Shown: positions 8,040 through 19,797 of the stretch, piece by piece
Layout of the letters: every line of letters starts with the position of its first letter
How positions within the stretch are numbered: position 1 is the stretch's first letter
DNA from: Candidatus Saelkia tenebricola
GTDB taxonomy: Bacteria; Omnitrophota; Gorgyraeia; Kaelpiales; Kaelpiaceae
Length of the DNA: 50,019 nucleotides
NCBI GenBank assembly: GCA_030765145.1
Contig: JAVCDA010000072.1
Coordinates: 1-50,019 of the forward strand
Direction: 5' to 3'
Program-made: the position numbers and the translations under genes
Notes under the pieces: generated by a model
Database searches by the model: none
Told to the model about the DNA's origin: nothing
The model's input: only the letters and a program-made list of their open reading frames with translations

Positions 8040-8411
8040 TTATTCCTCTTGAGGTAAAATCATTTCTTCTTGAAAACCCACCAGAATTTCTTCTAATCTA
8101 TTTAGCTTTTCTTTAAGCTGGATTATGGTTTCATCAGCTTCCTGATTATCTTTTTTTAAAGAAGAAATATAATCATCTCTGGCAATCCCAACTCCAAACA
8201 ATTCATCTTTTTCTTTAGTAATAATAAATATTTTATTTTCAAAACTTTTGATTTTATCTTCTAAAAAATCGTTGTCTTTTCTTTCTTTAAAATATTCTGT
8301 TTCCAATTTTTCTACCTTTCGTGAAAAGTTGTTTTTCGATTTTCTTTCATACATAGCCCAGGTTAAAGTTGCCAAAAAGAAAACTAGAAATATAACATTC
8401 ATTCTCTTCAT
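8040..8411 (-). CDS. Membrane-anchored coiled-coil protein, unknown function
   Basis: This 123-residue protein has one hydrophobic N-terminal segment (residues 5-20, NVIFLVFFLATLTWAM), followed by a charged region with heptad-like spacing that should form a long coiled coil (about 30-115). It most resembles small bitopic proteins with a periplasmic or cytoplasmic coiled coil, in the manner of division or septum-associated proteins. I recognise no family. The start has GGAGG at good distance. It lies 12 bases after the OmpA-like lipoprotein, so a role in envelope structure is a reasonable guess but is only inferred. Confidence 0.72.
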   Translation of the reverse strand: MKRMNVIFLVFFLATLTWAMYERKSKNNFSRKVEKLETEYFKERKDNDFLEDKIKSFENKIFIITKEKDELFGVGIARDDYISSLKKDNQEADETIIQLKEKLNRLEEILVGFQEEMILPQEE

Positions 8412-8423
8412 GAAAATCCTCCT

Positions 8424-9143
8424 TTATTTCGCGTACTCTCGGATTCTCCTCTCTCTTTCTTCAAGCACCTTTCCTAAATCATCTAAAAACCCTTCTCTTA
8501 TTTTAGTTAATTTTTTGGGTAAAATAACAATTTCAACTCTCCTGTTTTTCTGTTTGCCTTCTGGAACGCTATTGGATGCAATAGGCTGATATTCTCCGAA
8601 TCCAGTAGCCTGAACTCTTTTAGAATCAACTTTTTTCTCATCTACTAAATAATACAGAACGCTTATAGCTCTTGCTGCGGACAACTCCCAGTTAGAGGTC
8701 CATCCAGAGTATTTAATAGGATCATCGTCAGTATGACCTTCAATAGATACATCTCTTCCAGGAACGTCTTTTGTCAAGAACTTAGCAACTTTATTAAGCA
8801 TAGGATATGCTTCTTCTCTCAACTCTGCTTTTCCGGAATCAAAAAACACCTCGGCTACAAATCTCAATACCAACCCTTTCTCCTCCAGAGACAGTTTTAA
8901 ATCTTTATCCTCTATTTCCTTTTGAAACCTTCTTGCCAACCTGTCTCTTGCCTCTTCTAACTCCCTCACTTCTTCTGACTTCTCAGATTTAATTCTCTCC
9001 ACCTCAATCCTCAAACGCTGAAGCTCTTTTTTCATAAGTTGCATTTTTTCAATCTCTTCCGGGGGGGTTTTTTTAAAAGTAACTGCACAACCAGACATTA
9101 AAATTGATGAAGCAACTAAAAACATCCAAATTCTACCTTTCAT
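8424..9143 (-). CDS. OmpA-family peptidoglycan-binding lipoprotein
   Basis: The 239-residue product begins with a lipoprotein signal peptide ending in the lipobox LMSGC (Cys19). A coiled-coil stretch follows (about 30-80). The C-terminal OmpA/MotB domain shows the peptidoglycan-binding motifs IEGHTDDDPI, NWELSAARAISVLYYL and GFGEYQPIASN, then KNRRVEIVI. The design is that of Pal/YiaD-type lipoproteins that tie the outer membrane to the cell wall, but the coiled coil makes it longer than Pal. The ATG has AGGAGGTGGAAG directly upstream. A promoter at 9351-9379 and a leader of about 200 bases with a duplicated 30-bp element precede it. Confidence 0.9.
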   Translation of the reverse strand: MKGRIWMFLVASSILMSGCAVTFKKTPPEEIEKMQLMKKELQRLRIEVERIKSEKSEEVRELEEARDRLARRFQKEIEDKDLKLSLEEKGLVLRFVAEVFFDSGKAELREEAYPMLNKVAKFLTKDVPGRDVSIEGHTDDDPIKYSGWTSNWELSAARAISVLYYLVDEKKVDSKRVQATGFGEYQPIASNSVPEGKQKNRRVEIVILPKKLTKIREGFLDDLGKVLEERERRIREYAK

Positions 9144-9156
9144 CTTCCACCTCCTA

Positions 9157-9186
9157 ATGAACAGTAAATTTTTAACATTTCCTCAA
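9157..9186. repeat. 30-bp direct repeat, copy 1
   Basis: This copy is identical over 30 bases to 9222-9251 (plus strand begins ATGAACAGTAAATT and ends TTTCCTCAA). It lies directly in front of the ribosome site of the OmpA-like gene. Confidence 0.9.
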
Positions 9187-9210
9187 GGCTGAAAATTTTA
9201 GGCATCAGCC
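9187..9210. repeat. Inverted repeat between the two 30-bp copies
   Basis: GGCTGA (9187-9192) pairs with TCAGCC (9205-9210) around a 12-base AT-rich loop. In the predicted mRNA leader it would form a small hairpin flanked by the direct repeats. It lacks a T-tract on the minus strand, so it is not a standard terminator. Confidence 0.55.
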
Positions 9211-9221
9211 GTCTGCGAATT

Positions 9222-9251
9222 ATGAACAGTAAATTTTTAACATTTCCTCAA
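9222..9251. repeat. 30-bp direct repeat, copy 2
   Basis: This is the second identical copy, offset 65 bases from the first. The region 9144-9375 holds no gene that I can support: only the promoter near hppA, these repeats and the hairpin. Confidence 0.9.
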
Positions 9252-9350
9252 AGCGATAACATTAATCCATATAATGAACATTAGACATCAAACATACAAC
9301 AGGAACACATATCCATGCTCCCAATAGGGAACACCACACTACACTTTTAG

Positions 9351-9375
9351 ATATTAACACCCCTAAATCCTTGCG

Positions 9376-9379
<4 letters not shown>
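9351..9379 (-). promoter_or_regulatory. Sigma70-type promoter of the ompA-to-proS operon
   Basis: The minus strand has TTGACG (9374-9379), a 17-base spacer and TAATAT (9351-9356). The -35 box overlaps the stop codon of hppA. It predicts a transcript starting near 9344 with a leader of about 200 bases before the OmpA-like gene. Confidence 0.65.
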
Positions 9380-12776
<3,397 letters not shown>

Positions 12777-12813
12777 TTATTTAATTTGGGTTTTATAAGT
12801 TAACTATCTTTAA

Positions 12814-14055
12814 CTACGCTACCATAGTAAGAATCTTTTTTGTAATCTCAGGATATTTGGCAATAAAAAGCAACTCATCCCCTACCAGAGGCTTTTGTTT
12901 ATGTACATTAGCAAACCTGGCAAGTTCCAGTATGTTTTTGGCCTCTTCCTCATCCTTAAACTCTACTTCCAGCTTTTCATATACGTTTCTAAATCCTTTT
13001 ATACCGCTGTATTCTCCGACTGTAATCTGTCTACCGGTTTCGATTATTACAGGCTCTCCCCTTCCTACATCTTCATAATGATAAAGTTCATAATTCCTGG
13101 AATCTTTTAAAGCCCCATCAGCATGAATTCCTGATTCATGAGCAAACATGTTGGCTCCCACTCCAGGCTGATTAATCGGTATCGGCACTTTAAAAGCAAA
13201 AGACCCATACCTGGCAATCTTCCATGCTTTGCTTAAATCAACCTTTTCATCCAAAAGATATTTCCCCGTAAAACCGCTAGAGTACTTAATAGCCAAAATA
13301 GTAGCTAATAAATCTGCATTCCCGGCACGTTCCCCCATACCGTTTATAGTTGTGTTGATATAAGCATCAACTCCGGCATCATTGGCAGCTTTTGCCCCTG
13401 CAATTGAAGTTGCAACAGCCATTCCTAAATCATTATGACAATGCACTTCAATCGGCATATCAACTTTTTTAGCCAGCTCATAGATTCTTTTATAAATCGT
13501 AAAAGGATCATCATATCCCAAGGTATCACAATAACGTAGTCTATCAGCACCATTGTCCTTGGCAGCTTTAGCAAACTGATACAGATAATCATCATCTGTA
13601 CGTGATGCATCTTCGGCATTAACTCCTACAATGTTTACTTTATTTTCTTTTGCCATCTTTACAGCTTCAACCATCATGCTAATTACATCTTCCTTAGAAT
13701 ATTTACCTTTAAACTTGCTGTCAATCATCTGCTTTGATGTCGATATAGAAAGGTTCAGATTCTTTATATTCGTCTGCCTACATGCTATTTCAACATCAGC
13801 TGCTATTGCTCTTACCCAACCGCTTAAAACAAGAGGGCTTAAAACTCCCAAATCAAAAAGCTCTACGTTGGCATTGATATAATTAATTTCATGGTTGGTT
13901 ACAGGAAATCCCATTTCACTCTGAAATACACCCATTTCATTCAAAAACATGTTGACCATTGTTTTCTCAAGCTTGGAGAGACTTAAACGCGAAGTCTGAA
14001 CTCCATCTCTATTAGTAACATCAACAAGATATATCTTAGGTTGTTTTTTATCCAT
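12814..14055 (-). CDS. DRE-TIM acyl transferase: homocitrate synthase-like or Re-citrate synthase
   Basis: The 413-residue protein belongs to the DRE-TIM metallolyase family that includes isopropylmalate, homocitrate and Re-citrate synthases. The N-terminal VTNRDGVQ supplies the catalytic Arg-Asp pair, HCHNDLGMAVA the divalent-metal His pair, and INGMGERAGN the glycine-rich loop. The partner motif HESGIHADG is also present. It lacks the C-terminal regulatory domain of LeuA. No other Lys or Leu pathway gene is nearby; it precedes purA and follows serA. Deltaproteobacterial and clostridial proteins of this kind act as Re-citrate synthase, so that is a serious alternative to homocitrate synthase. 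The family is sure; the substrate is not. Confidence 0.85.
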   Translation of the reverse strand: MDKKQPKIYLVDVTNRDGVQTSRLSLSKLEKTMVNMFLNEMGVFQSEMGFPVTNHEINYINANVELFDLGVLSPLVLSGWVRAIAADVEIACRQTNIKNLNLSISTSKQMIDSKFKGKYSKEDVISMMVEAVKMAKENKVNIVGVNAEDASRTDDDYLYQFAKAAKDNGADRLRYCDTLGYDDPFTIYKRIYELAKKVDMPIEVHCHNDLGMAVATSIAGAKAANDAGVDAYINTTINGMGERAGNADLLATILAIKYSSGFTGKYLLDEKVDLSKAWKIARYGSFAFKVPIPINQPGVGANMFAHESGIHADGALKDSRNYELYHYEDVGRGEPVIIETGRQITVGEYSGIKGFRNVYEKLEVEFKDEEEAKNILELARFANVHKQKPLVGDELLFIAKYPEITKKILTMVA

Positions 14056-14074
14056 TTTAAATCCTCCTTAATAT

Positions 14075-15655
14075 TTATAAATTTATCGGCTTTATTGCTT
14101 TAATGTAATCTGAAGAAAGCAACTTCTTTATAAACTCCTCATCCAAAGCAGAATCAATATTTAAAACTGTCAATGCATCTCCTCCTTCTATTGACCTGCC
14201 AAATGACATCCCTGAAATATTGATACCCTTTTTACCTAAAGTTGTTCCGATATGTCCTATTACACCAGGTTTATCCTGGTTATAAATAATCAACATACAC
14301 CCTTCAGGTATTGCTTCAACATAAAAACCATCTACATTAACTAAACGGGGATTCTCTTTGGAAAATAAAGTACCTGCTACTTTCTTTTCACCTTTACTGG
14401 TTTCCACCGTAACCTGAATCAAATTGGTAAAATTTTTAACTTCCGTTGACTTGATCTCCTCTACCTTAATTCCTCTTTCTTTAGCAATAACTTGAGCATT
14501 AACATAGTTTACAGATTCCATAAGTATTGGTGAGAGAAATCCTTTCAATAAAGCCGATGTAACCGGATTTACATTATGGCTTAAGATTTCACCGCTGTAT
14601 TTTACCTCAATATTTTTTACCTGCCCCTCTATCATCTGTCCCAATAAAGATCCAAGTTTCTCAGCCAAATTCAAATAAGGACTGATTGCTTCTAAAACCT
14701 CAGGGTCTATGGAAGGTAAATTAACCGCATTCCTTATTGACTTATTTCCTAAAGCATCTCTGACCTGTTCTGCAATTTCAATTGCCACATTAACCTGCGC
14801 TTCTTCAGTTGAAGCTCCTAAATGAGGAGTCAATCCTATATTATCAAGCTTAACCAAAGGGCTGTCTTTGAGCGGCTCGTTTTCATAGACATCCAAAGCC
14901 GCACCTGCAATTTTGTTATCTAAAAGAGCCTTATAAAGAGCATCCTCATCTACCACTCCGCCGCGGGAGCAATTTATAACTCTGGCTGTACTTTTCAGCA
15001 AACCGATCTCTTTCTCTCCAAGCACATGATAAGTACTGTCTGTCATAGGAACATGGAAAGTTATATAATCTGAGTTTTTCAAAAGATATTCGTATTCGAC
15101 AGATTCGATTTCCATTTTTTTCGCCATATCTTCAGAAAGATAGGGGTCATATGCAATAACTTTCATACCAAACCCCATTGCGCGTTTGGCAACCTCACGA
15201 CCTATACGACCTAAACCGACTATGCCCAAAACTTTTCCGTAAAGTTCTATGCCCATAAATTTCTTCCGTTCCCACTTACCCTCTTTCATCGAAGCATGTG
15301 CCTTAAGGACATTGCGTGAAAGAGCAAGCATTAAAGTCATGGTGTGTTCTGCAGTCGATATAGTGTTGCCTAAGGGGGTATTCATAACAATGATCCCTTT
15401 TTTAGTAGCAACATCTAAATCTACATTATCAAGACCAACACCAGCACGCCCGATAATTTTCAGATTATCTGCTTCTTTGATTATATCAGCAGTCAGCTTT
15501 GTAGCACTACGTATTACTATACCATCATAAGATTTAATCTCTTCTTTAAGCTCATCAGGTTTTAGCCCTGTCTTTACCACAACATCTAAACCAGCATCTT
15601 TTAAAATTTCAATACCTTCAGGAGCCAGATTATCGCTAATTAAAACTTTTGCCAT
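14075..15655 (-). CDS. serA: D-3-phosphoglycerate dehydrogenase, long form with ACT domain
   Basis: SerA oxidises 3-phosphoglycerate to 3-phosphohydroxypyruvate with NAD+, opening serine synthesis. The 526-residue length is that of the long bacterial type: substrate domain, NAD domain with GLGRIGREVAKRAMGFG at about 146-162, catalytic INCSRGGVVDEDAL and TPHLGASTEEAQ, then an allosteric substrate-binding domain and a C-terminal ACT domain (from about 450, NQDKPGVIGHIGTTLGKKGI) that usually senses serine. The start has AAAAGGAGATTTAAA upstream. It follows the class V aminotransferase gene by one base, which supplies the likely next step. Confidence 0.96.
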   Translation of the reverse strand: MAKVLISDNLAPEGIEILKDAGLDVVVKTGLKPDELKEEIKSYDGIVIRSATKLTADIIKEADNLKIIGRAGVGLDNVDLDVATKKGIIVMNTPLGNTISTAEHTMTLMLALSRNVLKAHASMKEGKWERKKFMGIELYGKVLGIVGLGRIGREVAKRAMGFGMKVIAYDPYLSEDMAKKMEIESVEYEYLLKNSDYITFHVPMTDSTYHVLGEKEIGLLKSTARVINCSRGGVVDEDALYKALLDNKIAGAALDVYENEPLKDSPLVKLDNIGLTPHLGASTEEAQVNVAIEIAEQVRDALGNKSIRNAVNLPSIDPEVLEAISPYLNLAEKLGSLLGQMIEGQVKNIEVKYSGEILSHNVNPVTSALLKGFLSPILMESVNYVNAQVIAKERGIKVEEIKSTEVKNFTNLIQVTVETSKGEKKVAGTLFSKENPRLVNVDGFYVEAIPEGCMLIIYNQDKPGVIGHIGTTLGKKGINISGMSFGRSIEGGDALTVLNIDSALDEEFIKKLLSSDYIKAIKPINL

Positions 15656-15656
15656 T

Positions 15657-16820
15657 TTAAATCTCCTTTTTATACTCTTTTAAGAATTCTTCCTCCAGTT
15701 TAAGTATTCCTTTACCAAGGCTGAATTTATACCCAAAATTATGCAAAGCAAATTCAATAGCTGCTATACCGACTAAAAGGTCAAAAATATTCATATATCC
15801 TAAATGAGCAATTCTAAATATCTTGCCTTTTAAAGCCCCTTGGCCTCCTGCAATACTTATTCCAAATTCATTTCTGATAAATTTGACAAACTCTGCACTA
15901 TCAATACTATCAGGCATCATTACGCTAGTAACTGCGCTGGACGGATTCTGAGCAAAAAGCTTAAGCCCCAAACCCTCGATAGCCTGCCTGCATGTTGCAG
16001 CAAGAAAATTGTGTCTCTTCCAAACATTTTCTATTTTTTCCTCTTTTATCAACTCTAATGCTTTCCTCAAACCTATTACTAAGCTAACCGCAGGAGTCCA
16101 GGGAGTATCATACTTTTCACCGGAACTCATAGCTTTTTTAAGGTTGAAATAATATGCCTGCGGTTTAGATTTGTCAACATATTCCCAAGCTCTACCTGAA
16201 AGACTGATAAAAGATAATCCTGGCGGCAACATTAACCCCTTTTGAGAACCTGCAATCGCAATATCTATACCCCAGTCATCCATCCTAAACTCATCTGCTA
16301 AAAGTCCGCTTATGGCATCCACAACAACTAAAGCATCGTATTTCTTAGCAATTTTGGCAATAGCCTTAACATCATAAACAGATCCCGTTGAAGTCTCACA
16401 CAGTGTTGTTAAAATTACTTTTATAGCTTTATCACCGCTAAGTTTTGTTTCTATATCTTTAGTATCTGGAGACTGCCCCCATTTAACTTCCAACACTTCA
16501 CAATCAGCACCAAATGCTTTACAAATTTCTGTCCATCTTTCTCCAAATTTTCCACCCATAACAGATAAAAATTTTATGCCATCTTGTTTTAAATTTGCCA
16601 CTGCTGATTCCATAGCTCCCGTCCCTGAGGATGAAAACACCAAGACAGGATTTTTGGTTTGAAAAACATACTTCAACCCCTCTGATACTTCTGTAAAAAT
16701 CTTTTTAAACTCCGGAGTTCTGTGATGGATTATAGGTTCAGCTTGAGTTAAAAGAATCTCTTCCGGTACCGGAGTTGGACCGGGAGTTAACAAATATTTT
16801 TTACGTGGAGTAACTCTCAT
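15657..16820 (-). CDS. Class V aminotransferase, probable phosphoserine aminotransferase role
   Basis: This PLP enzyme of 387 residues resembles the alanine-glyoxylate or serine-pyruvate aminotransferase group. It opens with LTPGPTPVPEEIL and IIHHRTPEF, typical of that group, has the Asp-containing VVVDAISGLLADEF, and the PLP lysine in AGSQKGLMLPPGL. It is not the classic SerC type. Archaea and several bacteria use such a class V enzyme with SerA for the phosphohydroxypyruvate-to-phosphoserine step, and it lies directly before serA here, so I infer that role. The SD is AAGGAG. It follows clpP by one base. Confidence 0.88.
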   Translation of the reverse strand: MRVTPRKKYLLTPGPTPVPEEILLTQAEPIIHHRTPEFKKIFTEVSEGLKYVFQTKNPVLVFSSSGTGAMESAVANLKQDGIKFLSVMGGKFGERWTEICKAFGADCEVLEVKWGQSPDTKDIETKLSGDKAIKVILTTLCETSTGSVYDVKAIAKIAKKYDALVVVDAISGLLADEFRMDDWGIDIAIAGSQKGLMLPPGLSFISLSGRAWEYVDKSKPQAYYFNLKKAMSSGEKYDTPWTPAVSLVIGLRKALELIKEEKIENVWKRHNFLAATCRQAIEGLGLKLFAQNPSSAVTSVMMPDSIDSAEFVKFIRNEFGISIAGGQGALKGKIFRIAHLGYMNIFDLLVGIAAIEFALHNFGYKFSLGKGILKLEEEFLKEYKKEI

Positions 16821-16821
16821 A

Positions 16822-17439
16822 TCAATTCTCCTTTACTTTTTTTTCTTGAGGGTAAACAACAGTATCTATTATACCATAGCTCTTCGCTTCCTCAGTATTC
16901 ATAAAATAATCTCTGTCAGTATCTTTTTTAACCTGAGATAATGACTTGCCTGTATGCTTAGATAAAAGCTCATTTATTTTATCACGTAGTCTTAATATCT
17001 CCTGAGCCTGGATATGAATATCTTCGGCTTGCCCCTGAACACCACCCCAGGGCTGATGAATCATTATCCGGGCATGCGGAAGAGCAAATCTTTTCCCTTT
17101 GGCCCCGGCAGTTAATAACAATGCTCCCATACTTGCAGCCTGCCCTACGCAATAAGCACATATATCGGGTTTTACAAACTGCATAGTATCATAAATTGCT
17201 AAACCGCTGGTAACAGACCCCCCGGGAGAGTTAATATAAACATTTATATCTTTTTCCGAATCCTCAGATTGCAGAAATAAAATCTGAGCGATAATAAGAT
17301 TGGCCACATTATCGTCAATAGGCGTACCTATGAAAACAATTCTATCCTTAAGAAGCCTGGAATAAATATCAAAAGCACGTTCACCTCTACCAGTTTTTTC
17401 TACCACCATCGGGACAAGAGTTTGGCATTTTATATCCAT
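16822..17439 (-). CDS. clpP: ATP-dependent Clp protease proteolytic subunit
   Basis: ClpP forms the barrel-shaped peptidase that works with ClpX or ClpA in cytoplasmic protein turnover. The 205-residue sequence has [18 protein letters not shown], the nucleophile Ser103 in [10 protein letters not shown], His128 in [10 protein letters not shown] and Asp177 in DRDYFM, the complete triad. The start has GGGAGGTG. It follows the trigger factor gene, a common partner, but the usual next gene clpX is absent; a class V aminotransferase follows instead. Confidence 0.97.
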   Translation of the reverse strand: MDIKCQTLVPMVVEKTGRGERAFDIYSRLLKDRIVFIGTPIDDNVANLIIAQILFLQSEDSEKDINVYINSPGGSVTSGLAIYDTMQFVKPDICAYCVGQAASMGALLLTAGAKGKRFALPHARIMIHQPWGGVQGQAEDIHIQAQEILRLRDKINELLSKHTGKSLSQVKKDTDRDYFMNTEEAKSYGIIDTVVYPQEKKVKEN

Positions 17440-17469
17440 TCTTACACCTCCCTGATTTAAAATTGTTAA

Positions 17470-18741
17470 TTAACCAGTTACTATTTCAGAAGTTTGTTTT
17501 ACATACTCAATTACCTTCTGACGCCTTAAATCTTCTCTTAAACTCTCCAATTCACCCTCTTTTTCAAATTTAGCTTTAAACTCCTCTACGGAAAGTTTAT
17601 GCTGCTGAGCTAATTTTTCAACATAAGCTTGAAAATCTTCATCTGAAGCTATGATGCCCTCTTTCTCGGCAATCTCCTGTAAAATAAAATGAACCTTCAA
17701 TTGTTTCTCAGCTTCTAATTGTGCTTCTTTTAAAATAACATCTGTCTGTTTCTCAACTTCTTCGCGAGGCACACCTCTATAAAATAACCGTAAAGCCATA
17801 TCTTGAGCAACCTTTTTTGTCTGCCTATCCAAAAGCTGGGGAGGAATTTCCACATCAGTTTCGGATATCAACTTTTCAAACATTGCTCCTTCTAATTCCA
17901 TCTCTACCTGTTTTTCCTTATAATTTCCTAACTCATCTTTAATTGTGTTTTTCAAATCTTCTAAAGTTTCTTTTTTCCCCACCTCTTTAGCAAAATCATC
18001 ATTTAAAACAGGGGATTTCTTTTCCCTAACAGCTTTAACTGTAATCGCAAACAAACATTTTTTGCCTGCAATTTTTTTATCAACAAAATCATCCGGAACA
18101 ACAAGTTCAAATTCTTTACTGTCATCTTTCCTTAAACCCAAAAGATTATTTAGCAAATCGGAGAATAAATTTTTCTCATCTAAAAAAGTAGATTTATTTT
18201 CTTTTTTATCTACGACTTTACCATCTAAACTAACTTGCCAATCTATAATCAAAAAATCACCCTTTAAAGATTCTCTTTCTACATCTAACAACTGTGATCT
18301 CTCTTTTTTCATGTTTTCCAGAACGTCGTTAACTTCATCATCTGTTACAGCATGAGACTTCTTCTTGAGCTTTAAGTTCTTATATTTGGAAATTTTAACT
18401 TTAGGAACTTCTTCCGTTTTCATTTTAAAAACATATCCGCCATCAAAAGTAAGTTCTGATTCCAACATTAAAGGTGCAGATATCGGAACTATTTTTGCCT
18501 CTTGAAGTACTGTCTTATAAAATAATGATGCAATATGTTCCTTGAGATCATTGTTTATTTCATTGCTATACTTTTTTATAACCAACTCCAGAGGAGCTTT
18601 ACCCTTCCTGTATCCCGGAACTTCAACTTTTTGCTGCCACCTGGAATAAACATTGTTTCTAACAGATTGGATCTCTCTTTCAGAAAGATTTACCTCTAAT
18701 TCTTTTTCAACAGAATTAATTTTTTTCACTTTAATCTTCAA
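17470..18741 (-). CDS. tig: Trigger factor, ribosome-associated chaperone and prolyl isomerase
   Basis: Trigger factor binds nascent chains at the ribosome exit. I place the start at TTG (18739-18741), which has a GGAGG exactly 6 bases upstream and gives an N-terminus MKIKVKKINSVEKELEV of family form, for 423 residues. An ATG-started longer frame to 18819 would only run into hpf coding sequence. The N-terminal ribosome-binding region has GYRKGKAPLELV (family signature GFRxGK), followed by an FKBP-like domain (about 150-240) and the C-terminal helical chaperone arms. The start overlaps the hpf stop by 11 bases, so the two may be coupled. The FKBP region is divergent and its isomerase activity is uncertain. 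Confidence 0.94.
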   Translation of the reverse strand: MKIKVKKINSVEKELEVNLSEREIQSVRNNVYSRWQQKVEVPGYRKGKAPLELVIKKYSNEINNDLKEHIASLFYKTVLQEAKIVPISAPLMLESELTFDGGYVFKMKTEEVPKVKISKYKNLKLKKKSHAVTDDEVNDVLENMKKERSQLLDVERESLKGDFLIIDWQVSLDGKVVDKKENKSTFLDEKNLFSDLLNNLLGLRKDDSKEFELVVPDDFVDKKIAGKKCLFAITVKAVREKKSPVLNDDFAKEVGKKETLEDLKNTIKDELGNYKEKQVEMELEGAMFEKLISETDVEIPPQLLDRQTKKVAQDMALRLFYRGVPREEVEKQTDVILKEAQLEAEKQLKVHFILQEIAEKEGIIASDEDFQAYVEKLAQQHKLSVEEFKAKFEKEGELESLREDLRRQKVIEYVKQTSEIVTG

Positions 18742-19051
18742 CTGGTTCCTCCACTTTTCTGTGTCTATGATCTTTTCGCTTATCTGCATACCTGATAATT
18801 TTATTTTTAAGCACATCAAACGATTTATCTATTGCTGCGTACATATCTAAATTACATTCTTTCACATTGATATTGTTCTTTTTGAGACGCATATTCACCT
18901 CAACAACAGCATCGTGTTTTTCCATCTGTAGAATCACTTTGGCATCTATTATATCCTTAGCATATTTATCCAACCGTGACATCTTCTCTTCCAAATAAGA
19001 TTTTATAGCTTGAGTAACTGTAAAATGTCTTCCTGTAACAACTAATTTCAC
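18731..19051 (-). CDS. hpf: Ribosome hibernation promoting factor, short form
   Basis: Hpf binds the 30S subunit in slow growth and inactivates ribosomes. The 106-residue protein matches the short form (N-terminal domain only): VTGRHFTVTQAIKSYLEEKM, then DAKVILQMEKHDAVVEVNM and DMYAAIDKSFDVLKNKI. It starts at GTG (19049-19051) with AAGGGGG upstream. Order lptCA-lptB-hpf resembles the proteobacterial lptA-lptB-rpoN-hpf string, but rpoN is missing here. The end overlaps the TTG start of tig by 11 bases. Confidence 0.94.
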   Translation of the reverse strand: MKLVVTGRHFTVTQAIKSYLEEKMSRLDKYAKDIIDAKVILQMEKHDAVVEVNMRLKKNNINVKECNLDMYAAIDKSFDVLKNKIIRYADKRKDHRHRKVEEPVED

Positions 19052-19074
19052 TTGTTTCCCCCTTTCATTGTTTT

Positions 19075-19791
19075 CTATAGTTTAAATCTTTCTCCAAGAT
19101 AAACTTTCCTTGCCTGGTCATCCTCAATTAACTGCTGAGCATTACCTGCAAGCAAAATATTACCTTCTGAGATAAGATATGCCCTATCTGTAATTGCCAG
19201 TGTTTCTCTGACATTATGATCAGTAAGCAAAATCCCTATACCTTTCTTTTTTAATTCCATAATTATATCCTGGCATTCTGCAACTGCAATGGGATCTATT
19301 CCGCTAAACGGTTCATCTAACAAAAGAAATGATGGATTAATGGATAAAGCTCTTGTAATCTCCAATCTTCTTCTTTCACCTCCAGAGAGTGTGTAAGCCT
19401 TGCTTTTCCCCAGATAAGAAATTCTCAGTTCTTCCAACAGCATTTTTAATCTTAATTTTCTCTCTTGAGGATGTAAATTCAATGTTTCCAATATTGCCAT
19501 AATATTCTCTTCAACAGTCAAGTTACCGAATATTGCCGGCTCCTGCGATAGATAACCAAGACCTAAAGCAGCTCTTTTATGCATCGGCAAATCTGTTATA
19601 TCATTATCTTTAAAATATACATTTCCCCTATAAGGCGCAATTAATCCTACAATCATGTAAAATGTCGTGGTTTTACCTGCACCGTTAGGACCCAATAGCC
19701 CTACAATCTCAGAGCTACTTACTTCTAAGCTAATTCCGTTAACAACACGTCTATTCCTGTATTCTTTAATCAGAGAAGAAACTTTTAGCAT
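19075..19791 (-). CDS. lptB: LPS export ABC transporter ATPase
   Basis: LptB powers LPS extraction from the inner membrane by LptFG. The 238-residue protein is a typical single-domain ABC ATPase: Walker A GPNGAGKTTTF near residue 34, Q-loop GLGYLSQEP, signature LSGGERRRLEITRAL, Walker B LLLDEPFSGIDP and switch His in LLTDHNVRE. The LptB-specific SLSQEPAIF-like stretch is seen as YLSQEPAIFGNLTVEENI. It follows the LptC-LptA gene by 6 bases. LptF, LptG and LptD lie outside the window. Confidence 0.96.
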   Translation of the reverse strand: MLKVSSLIKEYRNRRVVNGISLEVSSSEIVGLLGPNGAGKTTTFYMIVGLIAPYRGNVYFKDNDITDLPMHKRAALGLGYLSQEPAIFGNLTVEENIMAILETLNLHPQERKLRLKMLLEELRISYLGKSKAYTLSGGERRRLEITRALSINPSFLLLDEPFSGIDPIAVAECQDIIMELKKKGIGILLTDHNVRETLAITDRAYLISEGNILLAGNAQQLIEDDQARKVYLGERFKL

Positions 19792-19797
19792 TTTATT

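Noticed and set aside
9157-9251. A CRISPR-like array from the two 30-bp copies and the 35-bp spacer
   Set aside because: Only two copies and one spacer, no cas genes in the window, and the spacer holds its own hairpin.
12777-12813. A promoter or leaderless start before purA
   Set aside because: TATAAA is present, but no -35 box lies at a fitting distance and the spacing to the ATG is wrong.
17945-18355. A plus-strand open frame of 136 codons rich in Ser, Phe and Lys
   Set aside because: It lies opposite trigger factor, whose motifs are clear; the composition is that of a reverse-strand shadow.
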